53,883 bases of DNA, taken from positions 1 to 53,883 of the forward strand of contig JAIPJR010000004.1 of assembly GCA_021734045.1 (NCBI GenBank), written 5' to 3'. Shown in pieces: positions 35,534-43,626 of the stretch; position 1 is the first letter of the stretch, and every line of letters starts with the position of its first letter. The notes beneath the pieces were generated by a model. The model saw only the letters and a list, made by a program, of their open reading frames with translations. It was not told where the DNA came from and did no database searches. The DNA comes from Fidelibacterota bacterium (lineage in GTDB: Bacteria; Fidelibacterota; UBA8477). The position numbers and the translations under genes are program-made.

Positions 35534-36319
35534 ATGAATTTTTTGGGAAAATGGCAAAGACTTATTGCTCTAAGTGGATTTGCCCTTTGGCTGTTACACG
35601 GATGCGCGGGTTCCAAACCCCAGTTTGATGTGAATAACATTGAGCAGGAGTATGCAAACGGTTTGGAACTCATGGAGAAGAAAAACTGGCTGCGAGCGGA
35701 GGAAACTTTCACCTTTATCGTCTATAATGACCCGGTGGGTGAATATGCTGATGATGCCCAGTTTCAGCTCGCCGAAACACACTATTATCGAGAAGAGTAC
35801 TTGATTGCCATTGATGAATATAATCGACTCATCAACCGCATGCCAAATTCGCCTCTGGTGGAGCAAGCCAGTTGGCGTAAAGCAGAGTGTTACTACCTCT
35901 TATCGCCTGATTACCGCCTGGATCAAACCCTGACTAAGCGGGCGCTGAAAGAAATGCAAAACTTCATCGACCTGTTTCCCCAGAGCGAACATGTACCCCG
36001 AGCGACTGAATATATCGTGGAAATTCGGGAAAAGCTGGCGCACAAACTGTATGGGTCAGGTGTGCTCTATCTGAAGCTGCGGGAATGGGATTCGGCGTTA
36101 CTGTATTTCAATGAGATTTTAGATTTGTACTACGACACCACTTATCGCGAAGCGGCACTGGTGGCAAAGGCAGAAGCGCTTGTGGGAAAAGATGAGCTGG
36201 ATGAAGCAGAACTTATTATGCGCCAGGTTAATCCGGAGGCTCTGGATAAATCCAGCCGCAAAAAGCTTACGCGCACCTATGAGGAGCTGCAGGATAAACG
36301 GGAAGAGGCGTCCGATTAA
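35534..36319 (+). CDS. bamD: outer-membrane assembly lipoprotein BamD
   Basis: BamD joins BamA in inserting barrel proteins into the outer membrane. The product has a lipoprotein signal (LLHGC, Cys near residue 23) and five TPR-like repeats, including ADDAQFQLAETHYYREEYLIAIDEYNRLI (only the first residues need matching: ADDAQFQLAETHYYREEY) and SALLYFNEILDLYYDT. The family's fold and spacing fit its usual 240-270 residues. ATG 35534 is preferred over 35519 because AAAGAGGA sits four bases upstream. The location directly behind outer-membrane proteins fits its task. Confidence 0.86.
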   Translation: MNFLGKWQRLIALSGFALWLLHGCAGSKPQFDVNNIEQEYANGLELMEKKNWLRAEETFTFIVYNDPVGEYADDAQFQLAETHYYREEYLIAIDEYNRLINRMPNSPLVEQASWRKAECYYLLSPDYRLDQTLTKRALKEMQNFIDLFPQSEHVPRATEYIVEIREKLAHKLYGSGVLYLKLREWDSALLYFNEILDLYYDTTYREAALVAKAEALVGKDELDEAELIMRQVNPEALDKSSRKKLTRTYEELQDKREEASD

Positions 36320-36331
36320 GGAGTACGATGC

Positions 36332-36925
36332 GTGAAGATGTGTCTCTTCGGTGGAACTTTTGACCCGCCCCATAACGGACATTTTATCATCGCAGATGCG
36401 ATTCGTCAGATTTTGGATTTGAATAAAATCATTTTTATCCCCGCTTACAATCCCCCGCACAAATATGCCCAATTTCCAGTCACCCCCGTAGAGCATCGGC
36501 TGGCCATGCTGGAATTGTGTACACGATATGATGAACACTTTGAAATTAATGATTTGGAAATTCAACGCGGCGGTATCTCCTATACCATTGAAACCATCCG
36601 GCAAATCAAATCGGATAACCAGTTAAAAACTGGGGATATCTATTTTCTCATCGGATCCGATTCACTGATTGAGTTTAAAACCTGGTACCACTGGGAAGCG
36701 ATTTTAGCGGAATGTAAGGTCGTGGTAGCGCGGCGGCCACGGTTTGAAAAAGAGGCGATTGATCCGGAGATTCTGGAACAGGTTTTGTTCCTCAATCTTC
36801 CCAGAATCGAAATCTCCAGTACGGATGTGCGGGAGCGATTTCTGAAAGGACAGATGACCCGGTTTTATATCAGTGATGCGGTTTATGATTACATTGAAGC
36901 CAATGGGCTCTACCGTACACTATGA
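36332..36925 (+). CDS. nadD: nicotinate-nucleotide adenylyltransferase
   Basis: NadD adenylates nicotinate mononucleotide in NAD synthesis. The 197-residue protein opens with CLFGGTFDPPHNGHF, the nucleotidyltransferase HxGH-type site, and has FLIGSDSLIEF and the C-terminal ISSTDVRERF motif that binds ATP phosphates. GTG 36332 has an AAGGAG nine bases upstream; ATG 36338 is an alternative two codons on. Its end overlaps the exchanger gene by four bases (ATGA). Confidence 0.94.
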   Translation: MKMCLFGGTFDPPHNGHFIIADAIRQILDLNKIIFIPAYNPPHKYAQFPVTPVEHRLAMLELCTRYDEHFEINDLEIQRGGISYTIETIRQIKSDNQLKTGDIYFLIGSDSLIEFKTWYHWEAILAECKVVVARRPRFEKEAIDPEILEQVLFLNLPRIEISSTDVRERFLKGQMTRFYISDAVYDYIEANGLYRTL

Positions 36926-37908
36926 CCGCATTGTTGAACAGTTATGGACCGGTCAGCAGTTATATATTTATCCTGATTAGCGTTGGGTTACTGTTTTACG
37001 GCGCCGACTGGCTGGTGCGCGGAGGTGCACAAATTGCCCGTCGGTTCGGTGTACGACCGTTAGTGGTGGGGTTGACGGTGGTAGCGTTCGGAACGAGCCT
37101 GCCTGAATTTGTGGTGAGTTTCTTTGCGGCGATGCAGGGGTCTTCCACCATTGCAATTGGCAATATCATCGGCAGTAATATCACCAACATAGGATTGATA
37201 CTGGGGCTCAGCGCGCTGGTTTTTCCTATTGTGGTCAGCTTTCGAACCATGTATCGCCAATTGGTGGTGATGATTGTAGTCGTAGTTTTGCTCTATGTGT
37301 TTGCGTTGGATGGTATCGTAGCCCGTTGGCAGGGCATCGTCATGGTTTTGCTGCTTTTCGCGTATATTTATTACTTGTACAACCATCCGGATGAGGCGGT
37401 CATTGAAACCATTGACGAGATACCGGAGAATTTGACCAAAAGCATCGCGCTGGTCATTTTTGGAATTTTGGGCTTGATGCTGGGCAGTCGCCTATTTGTG
37501 GACAGTGCCATCTGGCTGGCCCAGTATTATCACATTCCGGAGGTTATCATTGGTTTGACGATTGTGGCATTGGGGACCTCACTTCCGGAGCTAGCGACCT
37601 CCATGGTAGCGGCCTTCCGCAAACACAGTGATATCTCATTAGGGAATATCGTGGGGAGCAACATTTTCAATGTCCTGTTCATCATGGGGGGCGTGAGTGT
37701 TATCAAACCTTTGGGGGTCAACGAAACGCGTGTGAATCCGGATGGCACACTGACTTCCTTTTTTCCTCATTTTGAGTACCTCTTCATGCTGGGATTGTCC
37801 TTTGTGCTTATGCTGTTATTGCTAAGAAACCGGATTGGCCGGTTAGCCGGCGTCATTTTCCTGGGCAGCTACATCTTTTTTTATATCTATTTATATCAGA
37901 ACCTCTAA
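36922..37908 (+). CDS. calcium/sodium antiporter (CaCA family, YrbG-type)
   Basis: The 328-residue inner-membrane protein is built from two inverted repeats, each with the CaCA signature: AFGTSLPEFVVSFFA (about 53-67) with GNIIGSNITNIGLIL, and ALGTSLPELATSMVA (about 214-228) with GNIVGSNIFNVLFI. About ten membrane spans are visible. The conserved acidic residues of both alpha repeats are intact, which supports ion exchange. The exchanged ions are inferred from the family. A short acidic cytoplasmic loop (IIETIDEIPENL region) separates the halves. Confidence 0.93.
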   Translation: MTALLNSYGPVSSYIFILISVGLLFYGADWLVRGGAQIARRFGVRPLVVGLTVVAFGTSLPEFVVSFFAAMQGSSTIAIGNIIGSNITNIGLILGLSALVFPIVVSFRTMYRQLVVMIVVVVLLYVFALDGIVARWQGIVMVLLLFAYIYYLYNHPDEAVIETIDEIPENLTKSIALVIFGILGLMLGSRLFVDSAIWLAQYYHIPEVIIGLTIVALGTSLPELATSMVAAFRKHSDISLGNIVGSNIFNVLFIMGGVSVIKPLGVNETRVNPDGTLTSFFPHFEYLFMLGLSFVLMLLLLRNRIGRLAGVIFLGSYIFFYIYLYQNL

Positions 37909-37933
37909 TACCGGGTAGGGGTACCTCTTACAC

Positions 37934-38707
37934 ATGCGCAAGAAAGAACCAGACATTATCCGGACAATCATTCCACCGTACCATCGGTTAGCGCCCTATT
38001 ACGATCAGCTCATGGACTATATCGATTATGATATTTGGGTGGAGGATATTCTCAATTTTATCCGGGATGATGGGGCGGTAAAAACACTGCTGGATGCTTC
38101 CTGCGGTACGGCTTCAATGGCCATTCGCTTTGCCAGGGCTGGTTTAAGGGTGAGTGGCGTGGATATCAGCCCGGAGATGATCGGGGAAGCGCGGAAAAAG
38201 GTTGACGCAGCGGGACTGACTGATGAAATCGCGTTGGTGGTGGGGGATATGCGGGACATTCAATTCCCCGAGCCATTTGATCTTATCATCAATCTTCATG
38301 ACGGATTGAATTATTTACCTGACCCAGGTGCTGTACACGATTTTTTTCAACACGCCTATGATCTTCTTCGTCCTGAGGGCTGGCTAATCGCCGATGTGGT
38401 AACACCGTTACTGTGTGAAAATCATTTTAAAGGTTATCGGGAAATTTTTGCAGATGAAACGGGTGGTTATGAGCGGGTGACGGATTATGACAGTCACACC
38501 CGCATGGCGTCCACCATCTTTACATTTGAAGATTCGCCCACGGCACTCCAGCTAGAAGAGCACCTGCAGCGCGCTTATGATCTGGATGAGGTGAAAGCCA
38601 TGTGTAAGGCAAGTCCCTTTAAGAAATTCCAAATTGTCGATGACGAGGATTTTCGTCCGGCAGATGGTTCATCTGAACGATTTTATGTTATCTTACGCAA
38701 AGCATGA
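37934..38707 (+). CDS. class I SAM-dependent methyltransferase
   Basis: The 257-residue enzyme begins YHRLAPYYDQLMDYIDY and has the SAM-binding LLDASCGTASMAIRFA (motif I, about 54-69), the acidic VSGVDISPEMI (motif II) and VVGDMRDIQFPEPFDLIINL. The C-terminal half carries a family-specific domain with DEDFRPADGSSERFYVI. The substrate is not identifiable. The stop overlaps the ftsE start (ATGA), so it may serve the cell-division module or merely be cotranscribed. Confidence 0.85.
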   Translation: MRKKEPDIIRTIIPPYHRLAPYYDQLMDYIDYDIWVEDILNFIRDDGAVKTLLDASCGTASMAIRFARAGLRVSGVDISPEMIGEARKKVDAAGLTDEIALVVGDMRDIQFPEPFDLIINLHDGLNYLPDPGAVHDFFQHAYDLLRPEGWLIADVVTPLLCENHFKGYREIFADETGGYERVTDYDSHTRMASTIFTFEDSPTALQLEEHLQRAYDLDEVKAMCKASPFKKFQIVDDEDFRPADGSSERFYVILRKA

Positions 38708-39366
38708 TATCCTTTAAAGACGTGAGTTTGCGCTACGACCGTGGCGCCGGAGTAAAAAATATTAATTTCCAGGTTCGGCGTGGTGAGTTTGTTTATCTCA
38801 TCGGACCTTCGGGAGCCGGCAAGTCCACACTGCTGCGCATGCTGTATATGGATATCTTTCCCAATACGGGTTATGTGGAAGTCGATCAGTTCAATTCCAA
38901 CACCATCAAACGGCGTCAAATCCCCAAGCTGCGACAAAAAGTGGGAATGATTTTCCAGGATTATAAGCTGTTGAACGACCGGGATGTCTTTCAGAATGTG
39001 GCCTTGCCATTGGTGGTGATGGGCGCCTCCCGTCGGGACATCGATCGTCGTGTGACAAAGACGCTTGAAGAGGTGGGACTTACCCATCGCAAGCATTACT
39101 ACCCGGCCGAGCTATCCGGTGGTGAACAGCAGCGGGTTTCTATTGCCCGGGCCATTGCCAAGGATCCTCTGGTGTTGCTGGCGGATGAGCCCACCGGAAA
39201 TCTAGATTATGGTGTTGCGCAGGAAATTTTGAATCTCCTCTGGCGGGTTAATGCCAAGGGCACTGCGGTTTTTATGGCTACCCACAATATTGAGCTTATC
39301 AAGAATCGTCCGGCACGGACATTTCGCTTGAGCCACGGAGAGTTTAAAGGGGAGCTCTTACCGTGA
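38704..39366 (+). CDS. ftsE: cell division ATP-binding protein FtsE
   Basis: FtsE is the ATPase of the FtsEX complex that activates wall hydrolases at the division site. The 220 residues show Walker [16 protein letters not shown]-loop [20 protein letters not shown], signature [15 protein letters not shown] and Walker [13 protein letters not shown], with the FtsE-type DYKLL and TGNLD forms. It is followed by ftsX with an overlap of four bases (GTGA), the standard order. Confidence 0.96.
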   Translation: MISFKDVSLRYDRGAGVKNINFQVRRGEFVYLIGPSGAGKSTLLRMLYMDIFPNTGYVEVDQFNSNTIKRRQIPKLRQKVGMIFQDYKLLNDRDVFQNVALPLVVMGASRRDIDRRVTKTLEEVGLTHRKHYYPAELSGGEQQRVSIARAIAKDPLVLLADEPTGNLDYGVAQEILNLLWRVNAKGTAVFMATHNIELIKNRPARTFRLSHGEFKGELLP

Positions 39367-40235
39367 ACCTGGGCTTCATTTTTCGTGAGGGCTTCAGTGG
39401 CTTTTCCCGCGCCAAATATCCCTTTGTGGTATCGGTGGTCACCCTTGCCATCAGTCTGACCCTGATTGGTGTGAGCATTGTGATGGGGGATAATGTCTTT
39501 AGTTATTTTCGTAATCTACAGTCCGATTTTGATGTCCAGCTTTTCTATAGTCCCAATGCCACCCGTGATCAGCAGGCTGCTGCCCTGGAATTCTGCAATA
39601 CCTATCCCGGGGTGGTTTACACACGCTACATCTCACAGCACGAAGCCATTGCCGTATTCCAGGAAGAATTCGGTGAAAATATCTTTGAAGTACTTCAGGA
39701 TAATCCCTTCCCTGCTTCTGTGCGAATCGGGTTTGATCGCTACCATCAAAATACTGGCTATATCTCAGGGTTTACGGCCAGCTTGGAGCAATTGCCTGGT
39801 GTGGATACTGTTACTTTTCACAAGGCGCTTTTTTTAAAACTCACCTCAATTTTACGCATTCTCACCATGGTGGGGGGTATTTTTCTACTGGTTCTCTTTA
39901 TTGCTGCCGTATTGCTCACCTCTAACACTATTAAACTCATCATACTGGCACGCTTTGACTGGATTGAGACCATGCGATTGATAGGTGCATCTGACTTCAC
40001 CATCCGGGCACCTTTTTTAGTGGAAGGTGCCTTTCAGGGATTTTTGGGCGGTATGTTGGCCATGGGGGCAATTCATGGGATTGAAGCCGGTGTCATTAAG
40101 CTTACCAACCTCAATCTGGCCTCCCGGCTCATCCAATTTCCCGAAGTCATACTCATCCTGCTGGGTACCGGTATTGTCCTGGGAATTCTGGGTAGCTACC
40201 GTGCCGTTCGTCGCTTTATTTACCTGGTTGTATAA
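39363..40235 (+). CDS. ftsX: cell division protein FtsX
   Basis: FtsX is the permease-like partner that relays FtsE ATPase cycles to periplasmic amidase activators. The 290-residue product has the N-terminal membrane helix (about 19-40), a periplasmic domain with NPFPASVRIGFD, and three C-terminal membrane helices with LTMVGGIFLLVLFIAAVLL, then a helix with RLIGASDFTIRAPFLVEG, the FtsX family mark. The GTG start lies in the ftsE stop region. It ends the unit; 81 bases later hrcA begins. Confidence 0.94.
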   Translation: MNLGFIFREGFSGFSRAKYPFVVSVVTLAISLTLIGVSIVMGDNVFSYFRNLQSDFDVQLFYSPNATRDQQAAALEFCNTYPGVVYTRYISQHEAIAVFQEEFGENIFEVLQDNPFPASVRIGFDRYHQNTGYISGFTASLEQLPGVDTVTFHKALFLKLTSILRILTMVGGIFLLVLFIAAVLLTSNTIKLIILARFDWIETMRLIGASDFTIRAPFLVEGAFQGFLGGMLAMGAIHGIEAGVIKLTNLNLASRLIQFPEVILILLGTGIVLGILGSYRAVRRFIYLVV

Positions 40236-40279
40236 ACCCGAATAAACGCCCAACTATCAGTCATTTACCGATTTATACC

Positions 40280-40308
40280 TTGACCTCCGAGAGGGTCAAA
40301 ATTATTTT
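40280..40308 (+). promoter_or_regulatory. hrcA promoter overlapped by an inverted-repeat operator
   Basis: TTGACC (40280-40285) and TATTTT (40303-40308) are exactly 17 bases apart and form a good promoter. A six-base inverted repeat, TTGACC and GGTCAA (40280-40285 with 40294-40299), covers the -35 and spacer. This is not the standard CIRCE (TTAGCACTC-N9-GAGTGCTAA) but sits where HrcA would repress its own gene. The transcription start would fall near 40315, two or three bases before the ATG, so the message may be leaderless. Confidence 0.5.
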
Positions 40309-40316
40309 TCCGAGCC

Positions 40317-41372
40317 ATGACGGAGCGGCTAAAAAATAGGCTTGAGACACTATCGGAACGGGAGCAATTGGTCCTCTCTTATGTCATTCAGAAATACATT
40401 CAGGAGGGTCAACCGATCTCCTCGCGGAGTCTAACCGAACTACCTGATTTGAGAGTTAGCAGTGCCACCGTACGCAATATTTTATCCCGGTTGGAGTCCA
40501 TGGGACTACTCACACACCCTCACACGTCTGCCGGCCGCATTCCCACTGAAGACGGTTACCGCTATTATGTGGACCATCTCATGATGATGGAGCCCCCAGG
40601 TCGGGATGTTCAGATGGAGCTGGAAACCCTGGTTCACCAGTTTGCCCGGGATTTGGAGATGCTCATAGATCGAACCAGCCATTTTTTGGGTGAAATGTCC
40701 ACGGCATTGGTGCTCATTAGTTTGCCCAGCTATTTGGGCGCAAGGGTTCGGGATATCAATTTGGTAGAGCTGAATCAGCAGCGCATCCTCATTGTGGTTC
40801 AAATGACTTCCGGCCCGCTAAAAACGGCTGCTCTGCAAGTGGATAGCCGGCTATCACCCAGATTACTCAAAGAAGCTGAGACCATTCTACGCGATCTTTT
40901 TGTTGGTCGCAAATTGTTGGAAATTGATGATTCGGAAAGTGAAAAACTACCGCAACTTCCTCCGGAACACCAATTTGTCCGCCAGATTCTGGATAATGCC
41001 TTCCAGATTTTCCGCAGCCTGACCAATACAGAATACAAGTATTACGGTACCCATCAACTGATACAATACCCTGAATTTGCCAATGCCCGTGAAATTGAAC
41101 CGGTTCTGGAGGCTGTTGAAGAAGGGCGAGTGTATCAATTACTACCGACTACGCACATCAGCGGGCTGCCCCGGATCATGATTGGTGGAGAGATTGGCCT
41201 TTCGGCATTAAAACACTTTTCGTTGGTTTCCAGGAAATATCGTAACCCATTCATGGAGGGGAGTATCCATATTCTGGGACCGACGCGTATGGCGTATGAT
41301 AAAATTTGTGGTCTGGTTGAGTATACAGCAGATGAAGTAGGTAAAAACATAGGAGTGGAAATACTCGAATGA
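40317..41372 (+). CDS. hrcA: heat-inducible transcription repressor HrcA
   Basis: HrcA represses chaperone genes and is kept active by GroEL. The 351 residues include the winged-helix DNA-binding domain (LVLSYVIQKYIQEGQPISSR, then VSSATVRNILSRLESMGLL, then HPHTSAGRIPTEDGYRYYVD), followed by the large effector domain with its typical LGPTRMAYDKICGLVEY end. No Shine-Dalgarno sequence precedes the ATG. Its stop overlaps grpE by four bases. Confidence 0.97.
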   Translation: MTERLKNRLETLSEREQLVLSYVIQKYIQEGQPISSRSLTELPDLRVSSATVRNILSRLESMGLLTHPHTSAGRIPTEDGYRYYVDHLMMMEPPGRDVQMELETLVHQFARDLEMLIDRTSHFLGEMSTALVLISLPSYLGARVRDINLVELNQQRILIVVQMTSGPLKTAALQVDSRLSPRLLKEAETILRDLFVGRKLLEIDDSESEKLPQLPPEHQFVRQILDNAFQIFRSLTNTEYKYYGTHQLIQYPEFANAREIEPVLEAVEEGRVYQLLPTTHISGLPRIMIGGEIGLSALKHFSLVSRKYRNPFMEGSIHILGPTRMAYDKICGLVEYTADEVGKNIGVEILE

Positions 41373-42022
41373 CCTCTAAGAAGGATCAGCAGACGAAAAC
41401 AACAAGTGATGAAACGGTGGCGCAGGAGACTGAATCCACCGCCACCAAGAGCAAAAAAGCCAAATCAACCCGAAATAAAGATAAAAAGAAAAAGCTATCA
41501 CCCGCTGAGCAGGAAATCGAAAGGCTGGAGCGTAAAGTGGAAACACTTGAAACTGAGCTGACGGTTGCGCTGGAAGCGAAAATTCTGGCAGAGGACCGGA
41601 TGAAGCGTGTGGTGGCTGAGTTTGAAAATATGAAAAAGCGTCAGGAGCGGGAGTTTGACCGGGCGCTCAAGTTTGCCCGTGAAAACCTGATTCGTGAGCT
41701 TTTGCCGTTGCTGGATGATTTGGAAAGGTCCGCACAATTTGATAATCAAGAGGCTGATTCGGCACCATCCGAGTCCGCCCAAAACGATTCACATAAAACT
41801 GGTATTCGTATGATTTACGATCGATTCCTCAAGTATTTGCAGGATGTGGGCGTGGAACGCTTCGATCCGACCGGGGAGCCATTTAATCCGGACATCCATG
41901 ATGCCATGATGACCCGCCCGGCAGAAAATGGTGATTCGGGCATTGTGCTGGAGAGTTTCCAGCCAGGGTACAAAATGGGCGATAGAATCTTACGACACGC
42001 AAAAGTCATTGTGAGTGAGTAA
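41369..42022 (+). CDS. grpE: nucleotide exchange factor GrpE
   Basis: GrpE releases ADP from DnaK. A long Lys/Glu/Thr-rich N-terminal tail (1-50) leads to a coiled coil with [19 protein letters not shown] and the family core [20 protein letters not shown], then the beta domain with [22 protein letters not shown] (short parts matched: [19 protein letters not shown]) and [21 protein letters not shown]. The 217 residues are a usual length. It lies between hrcA and dnaJ, but dnaK is not present. Confidence 0.95.
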   Translation: MTSKKDQQTKTTSDETVAQETESTATKSKKAKSTRNKDKKKKLSPAEQEIERLERKVETLETELTVALEAKILAEDRMKRVVAEFENMKKRQEREFDRALKFARENLIRELLPLLDDLERSAQFDNQEADSAPSESAQNDSHKTGIRMIYDRFLKYLQDVGVERFDPTGEPFNPDIHDAMMTRPAENGDSGIVLESFQPGYKMGDRILRHAKVIVSE

Positions 42023-42036
42023 CCGGGTTAGGTAGT

Positions 42037-43188
42037 ATGTCAAAACGAGATTATTATGAAGTATTGGGTGTGTCACGCGATGCCAGTAAAGATGAAATTA
42101 AAAAGGCTTATCGCAAATTAGCCATTAAGTATCATCCTGATAAAAACGCTGGCGATAAAACCGCCGAAACCAAATTCAAAGAAGCCGCTGAAGCTTATGC
42201 TGTATTGAATGACGAGAACAAGCGTGCGCAGTATGACCGCTTTGGACATGCCGGCATGCAGGGTGGTGGTGCCGGTGGTGGATTTGGTGGTTTTAGCGGT
42301 GGCATGACCATGGACGATATTTTTGAGCAGTTCGGGGATATTTTTGGTGGCCATTTCGGTGGTTTCGGGGATTTCTTCGGTGGTGGCGGTGAGCGACGTG
42401 GTGCACGTCAACAACGCGGCAGCGATTTGAAAATTCAGCTGAAGCTTACGCTGGAGGAAATCGCCACTGGTGCAAGTAAGAAGCTGAAGGTTCGTCGTTG
42501 GGAAACCTGTGAGCGTTGTGGGGGTGATGGGGCAGAACCCGGCAGCAACATGCGCACCTGTCCCACTTGTCAGGGAACGGGAGAAATTCGCCAGGTTCAG
42601 CGCTCTATTCTGGGACAATTTGTCAATGTCCGGCCGTGCACCAGTTGTGGCGGCAAAGGGAGAATACCCAGTACACGTTGCCGCACCTGTGATGGTGAGG
42701 GACGCGTCAAGGGAACCACCGCAATAAGTGTAAATATTCCCCCCGGTGTGACGAGCGGCAATTATATTACCATGCGTGGTGAGGGTAATGCACCGCAACA
42801 GGGAGGCGCACGAGGCGACCTCATTGTTCTCATTGAAGAAGCTGAGCACGAAATTTTCATCCGGGACGGTGATGACATTCTCATGGAGGTTGAAATCAGC
42901 ATACCCCAAGCCGTTCTGGGGGATCAAATTGAAATTCCCACGCTGGGTGGTAAGGTGAATATGAAAATACCTGCCGGCATCCAATCGGGAAAAATGTTGC
43001 GGCTCCGAAATAAGGGCATACCACGATTGAACAGCCATTATGTAGGCGACCAATTGGTGAAGGTGCAGGTCAAAACACCGGAAAAGCTCAGTAATGAAGA
43101 GCGAGAGCTGTATAAAACGTTGGCTAAACTTGACGGTCAAACCCCGAAAGGGTCCGGACTATTCAGAAAGATAAAATCAGTACTCTGA
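42037..43188 (+). CDS. dnaJ: molecular chaperone DnaJ (type I)
   Basis: DnaJ stimulates DnaK ATPase and delivers substrates. It has a J domain (1-70) with HPD at 33-35, a Gly/Phe-rich linker (about 75-125), four zinc-binding CxxCxGxG repeats (CERCGGDG from about 158, [24 protein letters not shown]) and the two C-terminal beta domains. All key residues are intact, length 383. ATG 42037 lies 14 bases behind the grpE stop. Its stop overlaps the comEA start by one base. Confidence 0.97.
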   Translation: MSKRDYYEVLGVSRDASKDEIKKAYRKLAIKYHPDKNAGDKTAETKFKEAAEAYAVLNDENKRAQYDRFGHAGMQGGGAGGGFGGFSGGMTMDDIFEQFGDIFGGHFGGFGDFFGGGGERRGARQQRGSDLKIQLKLTLEEIATGASKKLKVRRWETCERCGGDGAEPGSNMRTCPTCQGTGEIRQVQRSILGQFVNVRPCTSCGGKGRIPSTRCRTCDGEGRVKGTTAISVNIPPGVTSGNYITMRGEGNAPQQGGARGDLIVLIEEAEHEIFIRDGDDILMEVEISIPQAVLGDQIEIPTLGGKVNMKIPAGIQSGKMLRLRNKGIPRLNSHYVGDQLVKVQVKTPEKLSNEERELYKTLAKLDGQTPKGSGLFRKIKSVL

Positions 43189-43613
43189 TGGTATTTACAA
43201 ACTTCACCTCACAGGAACGGATGGTGATTCTGTTTCTGGGCATCACGCTCCTGGCTGGTGGAATTGTGCGTTGGACAAAGATTCAACAATCACCAATGCT
43301 GCAAATTCAGACAAAAAGCGTCTACGAGGAGATGTCCACATTTCAAGCCGTCAGTCACGAATTGAATTCGAATACTGCTATCGTGGAATCGAAGGCAGAA
43401 AAAATCAGTATGTTAGAAGGTACCATAAACATCAATCAGGCGGATACTGCGACATTGCAGCAATTGCCAGGGATTGGTCCGACCCTTGCAAGCCGCATTA
43501 TAGACTTTCGTTCTGAGCATGGACCGTTCACCCAAATCGAAGATTTGAAAAAGGTGAAGGGCATCGGGACAAAAATGTTCGAGAAAATTTCAAAGATTAT
43601 CAGCGCCGAATAG
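43188..43613 (+). CDS. comEA: ComEA-like helix-hairpin-helix protein
   Basis: A hydrophobic anchor (about 12-28) precedes a linker and a C-terminal pair of helix-hairpin-helix motifs, INQADTATLQQLPGIGPTLA then FTQIEDLKKVKGIGTKMFEK. This is the ComEA design, in which the membrane-anchored protein binds incoming DNA in natural transformation. The related family of short secreted HhH proteins is a possible alternative. The neighbouring PilM-like genes behind it strengthen a link to a DNA-uptake or pilus-type machine, but that is inference. Confidence 0.8.
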   Translation: MVFTNFTSQERMVILFLGITLLAGGIVRWTKIQQSPMLQIQTKSVYEEMSTFQAVSHELNSNTAIVESKAEKISMLEGTININQADTATLQQLPGIGPTLASRIIDFRSEHGPFTQIEDLKKVKGIGTKMFEKISKIISAE

Positions 43614-43626
43614 GTAGGGAGGCTCC

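Noticed and set aside
40276-40302. Canonical CIRCE element
   Set aside because: The inverted repeat TTGACC/GGTCAA has an eight-base spacer and a different sequence from TTAGCACTC-N9-GAGTGCTAA.
42118-43140. Long - strand ORF of 340 codons
   Set aside because: It is the complete antisense of dnaJ and its peptide has no recognisable features; it is open only because of the codon bias of dnaJ.
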